A stretch of DNA of 64,000 nt from Tetragonia tetragonoides (Eukaryota; Streptophyta; Magnoliopsida; Caryophyllales; Aizoaceae), in assembly GCA_038025085.1 (NCBI GenBank), contig CM076147.1, forward strand, positions 2,423,001 through 2,487,000. Reading direction: 5' to 3'. The stretch's first letter is position 1. Each line of letters begins with the position of its first letter. The notes under the pieces were generated by a model. That model was not told where the DNA came from and ran no database searches. It was given only the letters and a program-made list of their open reading frames with translations. The translations under genes and the position numbers were made by a program. Below, piece after piece: positions 35,075-48,070 of this stretch.

Positions 35075-37191
35075 ACTCTTATGTTGATATAAGTGTACAA
35101 CTAACATTCCAAATATATGATCCTTTTTAATGGTAAAATCAGTTTAAATGTTTAACGTACGCATAACTACTTTTCAAAAAATAAAGAAGTTTTAGACGTA
35201 AACCTTAGAATAGCAAAACATATTTCAATGCTTGCTTGTTTTTTCAAAGTTATATGCGGTCAAAATACTGCCTTGAAGAATGCAAAAAGTCTAATGTAAT
35301 TTTATTTGTTGCTCGGAGGGAGTACATTAATAATTATAAAGTTGAAGACAACATAAATTAGAACCCTAAAATAACATGGGGGAACAATATATTACGTACA
35401 GTTATAAAATTACGTAATAATGGTAAAGTTTCCTATTAAAGATTGGATCTGGAATCATATTAGATTCATCGTTTATTTCTTTATTCTACACACACTCTTT
35501 TTTAAAATTTTACCTTGAGATTGTTTTTAAAATTTTTATAACTAATATACATATTTTTTTCTCTTATTTTTACATGCAAGTTGTGTCAGCTTGTCAAGCT
35601 AATTACTGATTACCTTTTTAGGTGGACGCATCTAATGTTGTAAATCAATAGAACATACGACAAATGAGTCTCATTTTAAAGGATATTTCGTACTCGTTCC
35701 AATGGTGTAAGAAATTTAATTTCTTAAGCGGTGAAACTAAGGTTATATGCTTATTAAAATCTAATAGTCTACTCTTTTATGATTTAGGAAATTACAACTT
35801 TAGTATATATTCTAAAACCTCTAATTAATAGTGTACTCTTTAAAGATTTAGAAAAGTACAACTTCGGTATATATCTTATACCAAAACATATATTTCTATT
35901 TTATATTTATTTTTAAAATTTTATTACAATGGTTCGCTTAGGTGGACGCCTTCAATGCTGTCAGAAAATGCCTCTAATATATAGTAGCTAGTTTTAAAGC
36001 CCGTGCAATGCACGGGTTAAATGGAATGTCTACTTTATTTTTTTCTATCATCTATTCTTTTTATATTATCTTATGTTAATTGTTTAACTATATGGCACGT
36101 CTCAATATTTTATATCTAAATATTAAATTAGATTAGATTTACAGACCTCCAACAAAGAAAGATTAGATTTTCTTACAATAATTTAAAGGAAATTAAAAGC
36201 AATAAGAGAAGATGGGGGATGTCTACTGTCAATAGAGAAAAAGAAAGTGGAGAGCGGTGTAGCCGTATTAACAACTTCTCAATGTAAGTAAGCTAGAAAG
36301 GGGATTAAGATATATATACAACGCAAGGAAAACGAATAGGGTGAAAAAGAAAGAATTAAACTTGACTTATATAAAATCTTGAAAGACTATTTTGTCTCAT
36401 CAAGTTATTATCTTGCATCATTTTCACAAAGATTTATATGAGGTGGTTTCATGCGTGAAATAATGTGATACATGTGACTAAAAAAATAATACCCTTTACA
36501 TGAAAAGTGATATCTCCAGACAAAAAAGTGATACCTCCTGACAAAAAAAATAAACCCATAAAAAAACCCGTCAAAATAAATAAATAAATAAATAAATAAA
36601 TAACTTTACTAATATATAAAGTTTAATGTAGTAATTTTATTTCATGTGAATGAATATTCTTTGTAAGATGCATTATTTTACGAAGAATTTCATGAGTTTG
36701 ATAGTAATATATATTATCCAAATTTCATGATATGTGTGGATAAATTCATGATTAGTATGATATATATTTTCTAATTGCAGTAGTTTTTAAATTATAGATT
36801 AAATATGCAGGATCAAAAATACATAAATTCAATAATAAAATATAATAAATAGTGCATGGCTTCTTTTTTGTAAGAATAAACTATACGATTCTTACACTCC
36901 AAAATTTTCTTACTTAGCAAAGATATATATTTTTTTTTGATTGAATAATAATGATATATTAAATAAATAGAAATGCTTATTATTATGATGCACTAATGTT
37001 AGTCCAAGTGAAAACTCTATATTTAGTTAGTATCATACGCGGCACGCCTCATTGCTACCATAAAATGCCTCCTTTATATATATTGATTGAAAATATCCAT
37101 CCATCGTTCAATGTAAAATCCATGTAAATAAGCTAAAATAACATCAATCGCGTGTATAAGGAATAAAAAAAACAGCATGAAGATCTAAACT

Positions 37192-37244
<53 letters not shown>

Positions 37245-38820
37245 AAAGAGATTTGGGTCCCTTAGGAACAACCATTCAAGTTGCTAATTTTTTTTTCCCC
37301 ACAGCTTTATACCTTTTTAAAACCCATAGTCAATTAAACTAAATAGAAATAAACCAAAGTTTATAAAGCTAATAATCTAGGTAAGGAAAAAGTTATGTGG
37401 TTATAAAGCAAAATTCTACTACAATTAAATTAAAAAAAAAAATGTTTGTACCATCTCTTGTGATACCAGTCGTATGCCCTAAAACAACAATACAAAACTA
37501 AGTGAGCATTAAATAATTTAATTTTTTTCTATCTGTATATGTAGACCACTTACTGCGATGACTTCCCCACGATTACACTTAAAATTTGGATGCAAAACTT
37601 ATGCAAGTTGGATGTAAAAAAGACAAAAGTAATGAGAATTGGATTGTAAAAGCATGAATATATTGTACAACATAGAGTTTAAGATGCCTAACCATTGTAG
37701 ACATCACTTGTTGAATGGAGAAGTATACCTACAAAAGTAAAACCATCCAATTCAATAATATTATCAAAACCATCCCAAAACCCTGACTTTTTATTTATTA
37801 ATATATGTAGCCACCATCAAGAATTGCACATAAAATTTTGTCCAGCAACTTGAACCACAATTTCTCAAATGACCACATCAAACAATGCTATTACTCATAA
37901 CATCCATACTATAAGCTACTATTTTATATGCTTCCTCTATTGACATGCCGTGATAAGATCCATCAATGAAATTATAACAACAACAAAGGAAAAAACACAA
38001 AGAAGCATACCTTTAAATTAAGGATAGACACATATCTGCACATGTCAAAAAGATTGGGTCAAAGATCATATTTAAACAATCATATTATATATGCATACAT
38101 CAAAAATTAGAAAAGCTATAAATATTTAAACAAAAGGGTTGGGAGGGGGGTTAGTTGCCTACTCGTTGAGGGCAATTTGAGAGCCAATTTCAAATAATTT
38201 ATATACTTGTCATAAAAAAGGTAAACGTGATTAAGGAGGAGTCAAAAGTCTGAATAGTGATTGTATTTGTACATGATATGATTAATCTAAAGATTTGCTT
38301 AATTTCCTATAGTGATCGTAACTCAGTGTCCAATGATATTCTGATTTGTTTGCCAAAACTTCTTAAACTTCTTATTTTTTTGTATTTTTTGTTAAACTTT
38401 CTCTCTCCTTATTTATTTATCCCTTCTCACTTTTTTTATATTTTCCCTAATAATATATTTGCCTATGTGGCCTATCTCAAAGCTAAGAGAAATTAAAAAT
38501 AAACCTAAAATGTCTCCTTATATATATGTTCTAAATATATTGTAAATGCATCTCGTTTTGAAATATTTTTTGATCTGAATCTGATGGTGTAATTTTTATT
38601 AATTTTTGAAAAGTATAAAAAACGTTATATATGATTTTGAATATATGACAAAGATCTGTTATAACCCTTATAAAACTCTAATTGTTTATCAATATCTAAT
38701 TTTACACCGGCTAGGATGCTAAGACTCCTAAACGTTTTACACAAATTATTTTTTGTTTTTATCCTCGCTTAGGTGGCGCGCTCTTAAAATTCTTACCTAC
38801 GTGGCACACCTCATTGCGCC
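35075..38820. other. AT-rich repeat-derived region, no gene
   Basis: No coding sequence. A motif like AGGTGGACGC / GTGGCACGCCTCA followed by ATGCCTC and TATATA recurs near 35620, 35940, 37040, 38465 and 38770, as expected of several copies or ends of one transposon family. A perfect hairpin CCCGTGCAATGCACGGG lies at 36000-36016. A TA microsatellite lies at 37194-37233. Confidence 0.45.
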
Positions 38821-38822
38821 CG

Positions 38823-38824
<2 letters not shown>

Positions 38825-38912
<88 letters not shown>
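38825..38912. repeat. TA microsatellite, left of inverted-repeat element
   Basis: About 44 AT repeats ending where the element at 38913 begins. Confidence 0.95.
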
Positions 38913-38914
<2 letters not shown>

Positions 38915-40819
38915 AGTAGGGATCTGGTGAGAAGGGAGCTTACGGTGAGATGGTGAGAAGGGATCCTAGTCGTCCAAGCAAGCTGATCAACGACTTAGAT
39001 TACGCGTGTCATTAATGGCATGGATCGTAATTTTGCGGACCTTTAATATGTCTGAGCTTGGCCAAATGTTCTCTCTTTTCCTTTCAACTTCTAGTTCTGC
39101 TTGATATTTTCTCTCCTCCATAGGAAACGAAGATTTCTTCCTCATCCCTATGCTTCTCTCTCCTCCGCCCATGTTTCTCTCTCCTCCGCCTAAATATCCC
39201 AGATCCTCGAAGAAGGATGAGCCGGATTCGAAGATACAATGAAATATAGCGAATGGAAACTTTGAGGTTAGGTTTTGAAACTTTTTTCATGGTCGATTTC
39301 TAATTTGGTGAAAATTAGGGTTTAATGTTATTGTTTGTTGGCAAAATTTATGTAATTTATAGTCTATTTCAACGATTTATGTCGACATTGGTTTTAGTTT
39401 GATAGATATGGTGAGGGTTTAGGATTGGGGCATACTGCTCAAAGATCTCTTTCTTCTACTTTATTTTGGAGATATATAGGATTGGAATACTCTTGAGTGA
39501 TCTTGCCATATGTTAATTGTTACGATTGTATATACTATTTTCCTGTATTGTGTGTGTGTTTCCTTATTCCCTTGTATAACTTTTGATCTTGCATTTCAAT
39601 GTCTTTTAGGTTATAATGTAGTAAGAGAGTGAAAAAAAGACTTGTTGTAGTTAGGTAGTGAAAGAGCAAAAAAGAAAGGTGTTGACAATGCCAATATCAA
39701 CAAACTGAAAATTAGAAGTGCAATAAGATTGATGGGTCACTTTAAAAGGAGAGAGGGGTCACTCAGAATACCATGAAGGGTCACTTTATGTTGCTAATAA
39801 TGCTTTCATTTGAGTTACTTCTGCTAGTTCTTACATTATAATTTGAGAGTGACTCTTAAATGTAAGCTATGTCACTTTATAATTAACTTATGGTGACTTG
39901 TAAGTCATTGTGAGATATATAAGCCAATTGGCAAATGCTTGCTTATGTAATTTACAACTAAATGCTTGAGTATGTAATCAAGAAACACTAGTTTGGTTGA
40001 TTTTGATGTTGCTATAACTGGCCAAATATAAGGGTCACTTTATGTTATAAAATATGTAACTTCATAGACTGCAGGCGGTCACTCGGCATCATCCCTTGGT
40101 AGTCTGCTAGAGCAGCAGCAACATAAAGAAGCAGGAAGCAGCTCAGAACAAGCAAAACCAAGCAGATAAGTTATGAGATATGAAGGTGAGTTGCAACTTG
40201 AAACTTTCGAACTTGCAAGCTGATAAGTTATGCGTAACATGTAAAAGATAAGCTTTCAAGTGACCTTGTATAGTCCTAAAAGTGACCTCTTGCTCTTATT
40301 AAAGTGATTGCGTCTTAAGTTTTTCATATTACTTCTAGTTTTTTGTTTATTGAAAGTGACTGCAACACTTTATGTATTGTAAGATTTTAAAAAATACAGG
40401 GTGGTCACTTTTACATTATCAGTGAGCCCACCATTAATGTTAAGCAATCGAAATTGGATTTCCATTGGTTTAGTGGCCATGTCTAGAAGATGTACTGTTT
40501 TGAAATCTTTACTGCATTTATTGGTTACTCTGCCTTGAGAGTGAGTGCTGCTACATCCAGCAATATCCAGCTGGTTGGAATTGTTCTACATAGTGTATGA
40601 GTTTATGTTACAAGTACTTTGCAATATTGCATTCTGGAGCTAGTTTTGATCCTTCAAATACAATATTGCATTCTGGAGCTAGTTTCGATTCTTCAATTGA
40701 TTACTTTTGTTGTCCGTATGGTTTTTGCTTGCATCTATGAAATGTGAACACAGTGTCAAACCAGTTGTCAAGTGTCAACTAGGAGTGGGGTTAATCTCTA
40801 ATATTAATATTGATATGGA

Positions 40820-40890
40820 AGCCTATTAGCTCAATTGGTAGAGCAATGTGCTTTGCACAGTAAATGTAGGTTCGAATCCTACATAGGCTA
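40820..40890 (+). ncRNA. tRNA-like sequence 1
   Basis: 71 bases with a perfect 7-bp acceptor stem (AGCCTAT/ATAGGCT), T8, a D-arm GCTC/GAGC with GG in the loop, and a T-arm GTAGG-TTCGAAT-CCTAC. The A-box region (TAGCTCAATTGG) and B box (GGTTCGAATCC) of RNA polymerase III promoters are intact. The anticodon region is two bases short and folds as TGTGC-TTT-GCACA rather than a 5-bp stem with a 7-base loop, so it is unlikely to be a working tRNA. Confidence 0.55.
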
Positions 40891-41334
40891 CTACTTGACA
40901 ATTGGGTCACTTTTTATTGTGGGAGGGGTCACTTATAAGATAGTGAAACAAAAGTAACAGTTTTCATCTACAAACTAAAAATGTAAAGTAAACCTCAATA
41001 TAATTGGTGTGTCACTTTAAGAATAGAGAGGGTCATTTCTAATAATGTGCAGGGTTACTTACACTTATTATTTTTAAACAGCGATAAAGCCGACCATGTA
41101 TGGCACTAGTACAAAGGCTCAAAGTGCAGGGCTACTAATAGGATGGTGGAAGAACAATGTCAATATCAACAAACTAAAAATATAAAGTGAATTGCAATTA
41201 GATAGATGGGTCATTTGAAAAAGAGAAAGGGATCAACTCTAGGATTGTGAAGGATCACTTGTAGCATACACTAACTGAAGTACTAGTTGTTGAACACTAA
41301 AAGTGGAGAGGGGTCACTTCATATGTAATGATCG

Positions 41335-41405
41335 AAGTCTATGTGGGATTTGAACCCACATCGTTTGTGCATTGCACAAATGCTCTACCATTGAGCTAAT
41401 AGACT
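41335..41405 (-). ncRNA. tRNA-like sequence 2
   Basis: 71 bases on the minus strand: acceptor AGTCTAT/ATAGACT, D-arm GCTC/GAGC, and T-arm GTGGG-TTCAAAT-CCCAC. The anticodon arm is again odd, a 7-bp stem TTTGTGC/GCACAAA with loop AAT and no U33 in the normal place. It is an inverted partner of the copy at 40820-40890, about 445 bases away. Confidence 0.55.
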
Positions 41406-43547
41406 AAAAATGACAAGTAAATACATGTAGCATTCCCAACAACAGTCTCCAAAAGCCAAAAGGTATTCCTCTTATTAGATAGCCTTCAAGCATAGCAGAA
41501 CCAAAGAAAAAAATGCAGATGTTCTGACTTGTAATGACTTATCTACACAGAGAATATCAGGCACAATTCCTGACATTATCTAGTGAGAACACTAGAAACT
41601 AGGCAGGAAAATGAAAGAGTGAACTTAAACCCCAACTTATAAAAGCTTTCCTTACAAGAAACACATTGCATGGGTCACTTAAACACATAGATCACTGAAT
41701 CTTGATTGAGAAGTGACTTCAAACAATCTGAATTGAGAATTTCAAGTGAATATAGTGTACTGGATGAAAAGTATGCCATACAAATTAAATAAGAGTAAAA
41801 TCTAGGGTCACTTTAAAAGGAGATAGGGGTCACTTTTAAGACTACGCTAGGTCACTTATAGAATGTGAACTATTGAAACATTGAATATCATTTCTTAGGT
41901 TCATTTTCTGTCAGCATGTATTGGCCGATCTAATACACAAATATCATTTATGAGTGACATTATCACGAGCATGACATTGTACAGCAAATAAATGATGATA
42001 ACTATCACAAAGAGTCATTTTTTGTTATATAAAGAGTTATTGTTCTTTGTATAAGGGGTTACTTAGAGTAGCTAACCTAATATGATAAGGCGTAAATCTT
42101 AAAATTGCATGTGAACATTAAAATGTATGCCCATGTTATCAAAACTTGTTAAAAGGGGTTAGGCTTCACTTTTAAAACTACGTTGGGTCACTTGTAGACT
42201 ACACCTGATGAACCCTAAAAACCCAAGGGAGTACGGTGTAAACTCTACCTCTAATAAACCTTACAACTAGGTTCAACCTAAACTAAGGGGTAATGCATAT
42301 AAAAGTCGGGAATAAATATGAAGTGTATGTCGTACAAACATTGTAACTGTTATATATCAACAAAAGAAAGTGTAAAACTAAACTGCAATAGCTCTTAGTG
42401 GTACTTTAAACAGATAAACGGGTCACTTTACAGGACAAAGAAAGAAAAAAGGAATCTTCCACAAAAACAGAGGGTCACTCCATACTTGCGTAGCAGTCAC
42501 TTAACCACAAAAAGGTTGACAAATGCAGGGTGATGCATTAATACATGTTTTAAAACTACATAAAAGTACACAATCTTCAAGTAATTTGAACAAGCACAAA
42601 TAAAGCTACACCATTAGCATTAAGTAAAACAAAAATTCTAAGTTATCATGCCTACTAGATTTGCCTCTCTTATCATGCCTACTAGATTACTTTACATTGC
42701 TTGCTTGCATATGCTCCGCAAGTTTAAAGTTTGGCAGGGTCACTTTGATATCAGGAACAAGTACATAAACAAAACTGGAATAACTCAATCCAATATAACT
42801 CACTAAAGATACTGATTGTATAAATGGCTCATGTATTACATAAGTGTGAACCAATAATCTGATAAAACAGGACCTAGGATGCAAAATCTATGAATTTCCG
42901 GTTCTCTTCAACTTCTGAAATAGATCTAACAAGGATTTTAGATGAATTAAATAGATAGGACAATAACTTCAATAACCATATCAGACATAAAAAATGATTA
43001 AATGACAACAAAACGAAACCCTCAATCGCTGGTTTAAGAGTGTGCGAAAGAAAAATAAAAAAGCCCCAACTTTTAGGGTTTGAGAGGATCAAGTAAACAC
43101 TCAATCAATATTCTAGGAATTAAAATATCTTCGACAATGAACTACGAAACCCTAATGTTTTTGAATTTTGAATCTAAGAACAATGAAAATTAAAGAGGGA
43201 GAAAGAGATACCTTGAAGATCCGAATCTCGTTGTCGAGAATCCGTTAAGCTCTAATGAAAACCTTAGTGGTCAATGACGCGAATTCATCCTCTTAAGAGT
43301 TGGGATCTCCCACCATTGATGTCGCCATAGCCGAAGAAAGATAAACAGTGAAGAAAGAAGGAGAGGAGAGAGAAAGGAGGAAAAAAAAATGATGCACGCA
43401 GAGAATTATTTGGTCAAGAGGAGAGAGAAAAACATAAATGAGCCCACACCCTTAATAAACACGCGCGTATTTCAATCCGTCAGATCTAATTGATTTAAGG
43501 GTTGAGATTACTTCTCACCATTTCACCGTAACTAGTCATCTCACCTG

Positions 43548-43649
<102 letters not shown>

Positions 43650-43669
43650 ATTGATTGATTATAATTATG

Positions 43670-43838
43670 ATTATGATTATGATTTGAGGACTGCATATGA
43701 TATAGGAGTCTAAATGACGCTTTTAAGGTTAGGACCAATTTTGATGGGTTTTCAGCTCGAACCTTATTTTCTTTTTCTTTTTCTTTCTTGGGGGTGGGGG
43801 CTGGCTAGCCCTGTTTTATAATCGGTTAGTCAAGTATA
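43670..43838. repeat. Copy of the F-box upstream region fused to H3-C
   Basis: This segment matches 60640-60790, upstream of the intact F-box gene (GAGGACTGCATATGAT, GAGTCTAAATGACG, a G-run, GGCTGGC). It joins the H3-C leader at about 43838. It is a duplication breakpoint that replaced the H3 promoter. Confidence 0.65.
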
Positions 43839-44232
43839 TCCCTTGCAAAGAAGAAAGTTTCATCCCTTGCAAAGAAGAATTCAGATGGCTCGTACCAAGC
43901 AAACTGCTCGTAAGTCTACTCTAACAAAGGCTGCTACGAAGCAATTAGCCTACAAAGCTGCACGGAAGTCTACCCCAACAACCGGTGGTGTGAAAAAGCC
44001 TCATAGATACCGTCCTGGTACTGTTGCACTTCGTGAGATAAGGAAGTACCAAAAAAGTATTGAGCTACTGATTAGGAAACTCCCTTTCCAAAGACTTGTT
44101 CGTGAAATTGCACAGAATTTCAAGACCGGCCTGCGATTTCAAAGCCATGCTGTCCTAGCCCTGCAGGAAGCATCAGAGACATACCTTGTTGGTTTATTTG
44201 AAGACACCAACCTCTGTGCTATCCATGCTAAG

Positions 44233-44742
44233 TGTTAGGTTCCGCCCGTTACACCTTGTAATTTACTGCTTTCTTTTACTTTCCTTGTAATGTAACATGT
44301 CTCTAAGGCGCTTCATGCGTGTTGACCCTAGGACATGTCTTTAAGCTTTCTAGTTCTTTCCTAACATGTCTCTAAGGCGCTTCCTGCGTGTCGACCCTTG
44401 GACATGTCTTTAAGCTTTCTAGTCTTTTTACTTTTAGGAGTAGATGTTGAGTATGAAAGTTATGCACTCTTGATGTCTACTCCTTTCAAAATGAATAAAG
44501 ATCTAAGGACTCTTTATGGGGGAATCAGTCCTCCATATCGATGTATTGATGTCAATGCTTATTGTTGTTAAACTGTATTGATTGCTTTCATCATCCAACC
44601 CCTCTCTCAAACTCCGTCCCTCCCTCACTTTCTTGTGTCTACGGACACCCCGAAGACGTTCCTTGTGTACGGCTGGCACTCTTGCCGCTATGAGACAAGA
44701 GCGCGTTGCACGTCCCGCAACTTGAAAAGGTTGACCGTGACA
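44233..44742 (+). repeat. 5' LTR of the gypsy element
   Basis: 510 bases, from TGTTAGGTTCCG to TTGACCGTGACA. It contains a tandem copy of ACATGTCTCTAAGGCGCTTC and the segment TTTTAGGAGTAGATGTTGAG. Confidence 0.9.
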
Positions 44743-44744
44743 GT

Positions 44745-44756
44745 TGGTATCAGAGC
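44745..44756 (+). other. Primer binding site (initiator tRNA-Met)
   Basis: TGGTATCAGAGC, two bases after the 5' LTR. Confidence 0.85.
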
Positions 44757-44807
44757 GCAGCGAGAGAAGCACGCTCAGTGAAAGGTTGCTAGATTGGATT
44801 CGAAACC

Positions 44808-45939
44808 ATGGTGACCATGGAAGAGCTAGAGAAACTTGTGATTGGGTCGGATGCCCGGATCGATGCATTGGAGGCCCAAGTGCATGATATATCCTCCGCA
44901 AGCTTGCGGGAGGAGCTTGACCACATTCACAATCAACTCCAAGCGTTGTGCGATTAGTGTGCTACGAAACCGTGTCGTTGCTAGCGGTAGTGGTGGATCA
45001 GGGTCGAGACGGGTGAAGCCCCCTCAGCCCCGGACCTACAGTGGAGCCAGAGACTCCAAGGAAGTAGACAATTTTGTCGTCGACCTAGAACAATACTTCC
45101 GAGTCAGTGGACTGGAAGAGGACCAGAAGGTCGACACCGCGGTCATGTACCTAGTGGATGACGCGAAATTTTGGTGGCGTTCGAAGTATGCCGAGATCGA
45201 AGCCAAAACTCTGAAAATAGACACATGGGAAGAGTTCAAGAATGAACTCAACGACCTGTTCTACCCGGAGAACACTGAGTTCATTGCCCGAAGAAAGTTA
45301 AAGACCATCAAGCACACGGGGACCATCCGAGACTATGTGAAGGAGCACTCGGCGTGCATGCTGGAGATCAGGGACATGAGCGACAAGGATCGTATGTTCA
45401 ATTTCATCGATGGGCTAAAAGAGTGGGCTCAACGTGAGTTGAACAGACAGAAGCTAGATACCTTGTCGGCTGCTATAAACGTGGCCGAACGACTCTTTGA
45501 CAACCAGCTAGGGAAAGAGATCCTACCGAAGAAAGGGCCAACAGGGCCGAGTTCGATTGTGAACCGAGCAGCGTCAACGGGCTCCCAGACAGGCTCGAAT
45601 AATGCTCAAAACTACAACGGTGGTAATTATAGTGGTGGAAATAATAGATATGGGAACGTTGGAGGAGGATCTCCTAGACCAACACCCTACCGGCCCCCAG
45701 GTTCAGCCTTGTCGTTCAATCGGACAGAAACGTCCACGGCAAGATGGCCGTCGAAGTTGAGTTGCTATAACTGCAAAAGGCCACACAAACACACCGAGTG
45801 CCCTCATCGAGACTTGAGTGCCCTCCAACAGAATCTATCTAAGATGTCTGTGGAGTCTGATGGCACCAACGAAGGAGAGACAAGCACAAACAATGAAATG
45901 GATGAGGATGAGATACCACACATGGGAGCTGTTCATTGA
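44808..45939 (+). pseudogene. gypsy gag, frameshifted
   Basis: An ATG at 44808 starts MVTMEELEKLVIG and runs 49 codons to a stop at 44955. The main Gag body continues in the next frame to a stop at 45937. It contains a retrotransposon Gag domain (about 45050-45520, with AKFWWRSKYAEIEA) and a CX2CX3HX4C knuckle CYNCKRPHKHTEC near 45760. That spacing is known from several plant chromovirus lineages. A single shift near 44950 separates the parts. Confidence 0.8.
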
Positions 45940-45993
45940 CTGGGCGCCCTGAGGGGTGATGAGACCTCTCTAAAATCCAAGTCGACTGAGCTC

Positions 45994-46587
45994 ATGTACG
46001 TCGACGTAGTGATCAATGGACGTAGCACTCGAGCAATGATTGACACGGGTGCCACCCATAACTTCGTGGCCGGCACGGAAGCAGAGAAATTGGGACTGAA
46101 GCTGGGCCGCGCTGGCAGCAGCATGAAGGCCGTGAACTCGGCAGCAAGACCTATTCATGGGATTTCCAAGGGAGTCCTCACACGGATATGGGAGTGGAGT
46201 GGTCGATTGGACCTTACTGTGACTCCACTAGATGATTTTAAGATGGTATTGGGTATGGACTTCCTCCGCACGTCTAAAGCGGCGCCCATGCCCCATTTGA
46301 GTTCCTTGTTGGTGATGGGTAACCGCCCATGTCTTGTGAAAGCGTCAAACGCGAAGGTTGAGAATAGACGGGGACAGATGCTCTCGTCAATGCAGTTTGA
46401 GAAGGGACTTAGAAGATGTGAACCGTCGTTCCTGGCCACTCTGTCGATGAAGGAAGATTGTAGGGATGAGAACACGCCTTTGGAGGTAGTGGAACTGCTT
46501 GAGGGATTCAAGGACATCTTGCCCGATGATCTACCCCAAGTCCTCCCCCCCCCCCTCGCCGATCCGTCGATCATCAGATCGAGTTGA
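45994..46587 (+). pseudogene. gypsy aspartic protease region
   Basis: The frame encodes a retropepsin-like domain with active site DTGA at residues 17-20, then a linker ending ILPDDLPQ. An 11-C run at 46545-46555 shifts the frame out of register with the RT that follows. Confidence 0.8.
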
Positions 46588-47618
46588 TCTCAGGAGTCGT
46601 GCCACCCGCTCCTAGCCCTTACAGGATGGAACCTCCCGAGCTGGCTGAACTGAGGAAACAGTTGGATGGTCTATTGAAGGGAGGATTCATCCGGCCGTCC
46701 AAAGCGCCCTATGGGGCTCCGGTGTTGTTTCAGAAGAAGCAAGATGGAACTCTCCGGCTGTGTATTGACTATCGGGCACTCAACAAGTTGACGATGAGGA
46801 ATCACTATCCTATTCTGTTGATTGCTGACTTGTTCGATCAACTTGGCGATGCTGTGTACTTTACGAAGCTTGATTAGAGGTCAGGGTACCATCAAGTTCG
46901 TATATCAGAAGGGGACGAACCGAAGACATCTTGTGTGACGAGATATGGGGCTTTTGAGTGGTTAGTGATGCCATTTGGACTGACGAACGCTCCTGCAATG
47001 TTTTGCACTTTGATGAACCATGTCTTCCATGGGTACTTGGATAAGTTCGTGGTGGTATACCTCGATGATATTGTGATCTAAAGCAAGACCATGAGTGAAC
47101 ACCTGGAACACTTAAGACTTGTGTTCGAGAAATTGCGCGAGCACCACCTCTTCGTGAAGTCTGAGAAGTGTTCGTTTGCACAAGAAGAAATTAGTTTCCT
47201 TGGTCACTTTGTAGGAAAGGGGAAGATGCGCATGGATCCTAAGAAAGTCTCAGCCATTAAGGAGTGGCAGCCTCCGAAGAATGTCTCTTAGCTTCGTTCC
47301 TTCCTTGGCCTTGCTAATTACTATCGGCGTTTCATTGCAGGGTATTCTGGTATTGTGGCTCCCCTCACAGACTTGCTCAAGAAGTGTGAAGGTTGGAATT
47401 GGGCAGAATCACAGAATGAGGCGTTCGAGAATTTGAAGAAGATGGTAACCAGGGAACCAGTGTTGGCTCTCCCTGATGTCACAAAACCTTTCGAGGTCGA
47501 GACTGTTGCCTCAGACTTTGCCCTCGGGGGAGTTCTACTTCAAGAAGGGCACCCAGTTGCTTTTGAGAGCCGCAATTTACACCTTGTAATTTACTGCTTT
47601 CCTTTACTTTCCTTGTAA
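46570..47618 (+). pseudogene. gypsy reverse transcriptase and start of RNase H, nonsense-broken
   Basis: One frame reads through the RT domain: [25 protein letters not shown], the catalytic YLDD near 47056-47070, and FLGHFV. Three stops interrupt it, at 46875-46877 (in the LD.RSGYHQ motif), 47079-47081 (just after YLDDIVI) and 47289-47291. The RNase H start [19 protein letters not shown] runs straight into LTR sequence. Confidence 0.85.
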
Positions 47619-48070
47619 TATAATATGTCTCTAAGGCGCTTCCTGCGTGTTGACCCTTGGACATGTCTTTAAACTTTCTAGTTCTTTCCTAACATGTCTC
47701 TAAGGCGCTTCCTGCGTGTCGACCCTTGGACATGTCTTTAAGCTTTCTAGTCTTTTTACTTTTAGGAGTAGATGTTGAGTATGAAAGTTATGCACTCTTG
47801 ATGTCTACTCCTGTCAGAATGAATAAAGCTCTAAGGACTCTTTATGGGGGAGTCAGTCCTCCATATCGATGTATTGATGTCAATGCTTGTTGTTGTTAAA
47901 CTGTATTGATTGCTTTCATCATCCAACCCCTCTCTCAAACTCCGTCGCTCCCTCACTCTCTTGTGTCTACGGACACCCCGAAGACGTTCCTTGTGTACGG
48001 CTGGCACTCTTGCCGCTAGGAGACAAGAGCGCGTCGCACGTCCCGCAACTTGATAAGGCGGACCATGACA
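47577..48070 (+). repeat. 3' LTR of the gypsy element, first 16 bases deleted
   Basis: 494 bases corresponding to 44249-44742 with no net length difference and scattered substitutions. It ends CATGACA and is followed by CTAAG. A plus-strand frame at 47887-48138 fuses LTR sequence to the last 21 H3 codons, by chance. Confidence 0.88.

Larger units (their letters stand above)
39730..42750 (+). repeat. Dispersed GGGTCACTT motif array
   Basis: Copies or one-base variants occur at about 39734, 39756, 39777, 39863, 40031, 40405, 40905, 40926, 41010, 41211, 41311, 41673, 41811, 41827, 41849, 42186, 42420, 42471, 42489 and 42738, among others. Most are on the plus strand. Pairs are often separated by about 15-20 bases with AAAAGGAGA between. 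Function unknown. Confidence 0.7.
44233..48070 (+). mobile_element. Ty3/gypsy chromovirus-type element, internal deletion derivative
   Basis: 5' LTR 44233-44742, primer site 44745-44756, gag, protease, and reverse transcriptase up to the start of RNase H, then a direct junction into the 3' LTR at 47577. The rest of RNase H, integrase, polypurine tract and first 16 bases of the 3' LTR are deleted. A CCGC shared by both sides of the junction suggests microhomology. Target duplication is CTAAG. Coding parts carry a gag frameshift, an 11-C tract frameshift and three in-frame stops in RT. It cannot move on its own. Confidence 0.9.

Noticed and set aside
38753..38956. Open frame with a long Ile-Tyr repeat
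   Set aside because: It is the translation of a TA microsatellite. The same applies to 43550-43738.
40820..40890. A functional tRNA gene (Gln or Ala)
   Set aside because: The anticodon arm is two bases short and cannot form a normal stem and seven-base loop, so it is annotated as tRNA-like only.
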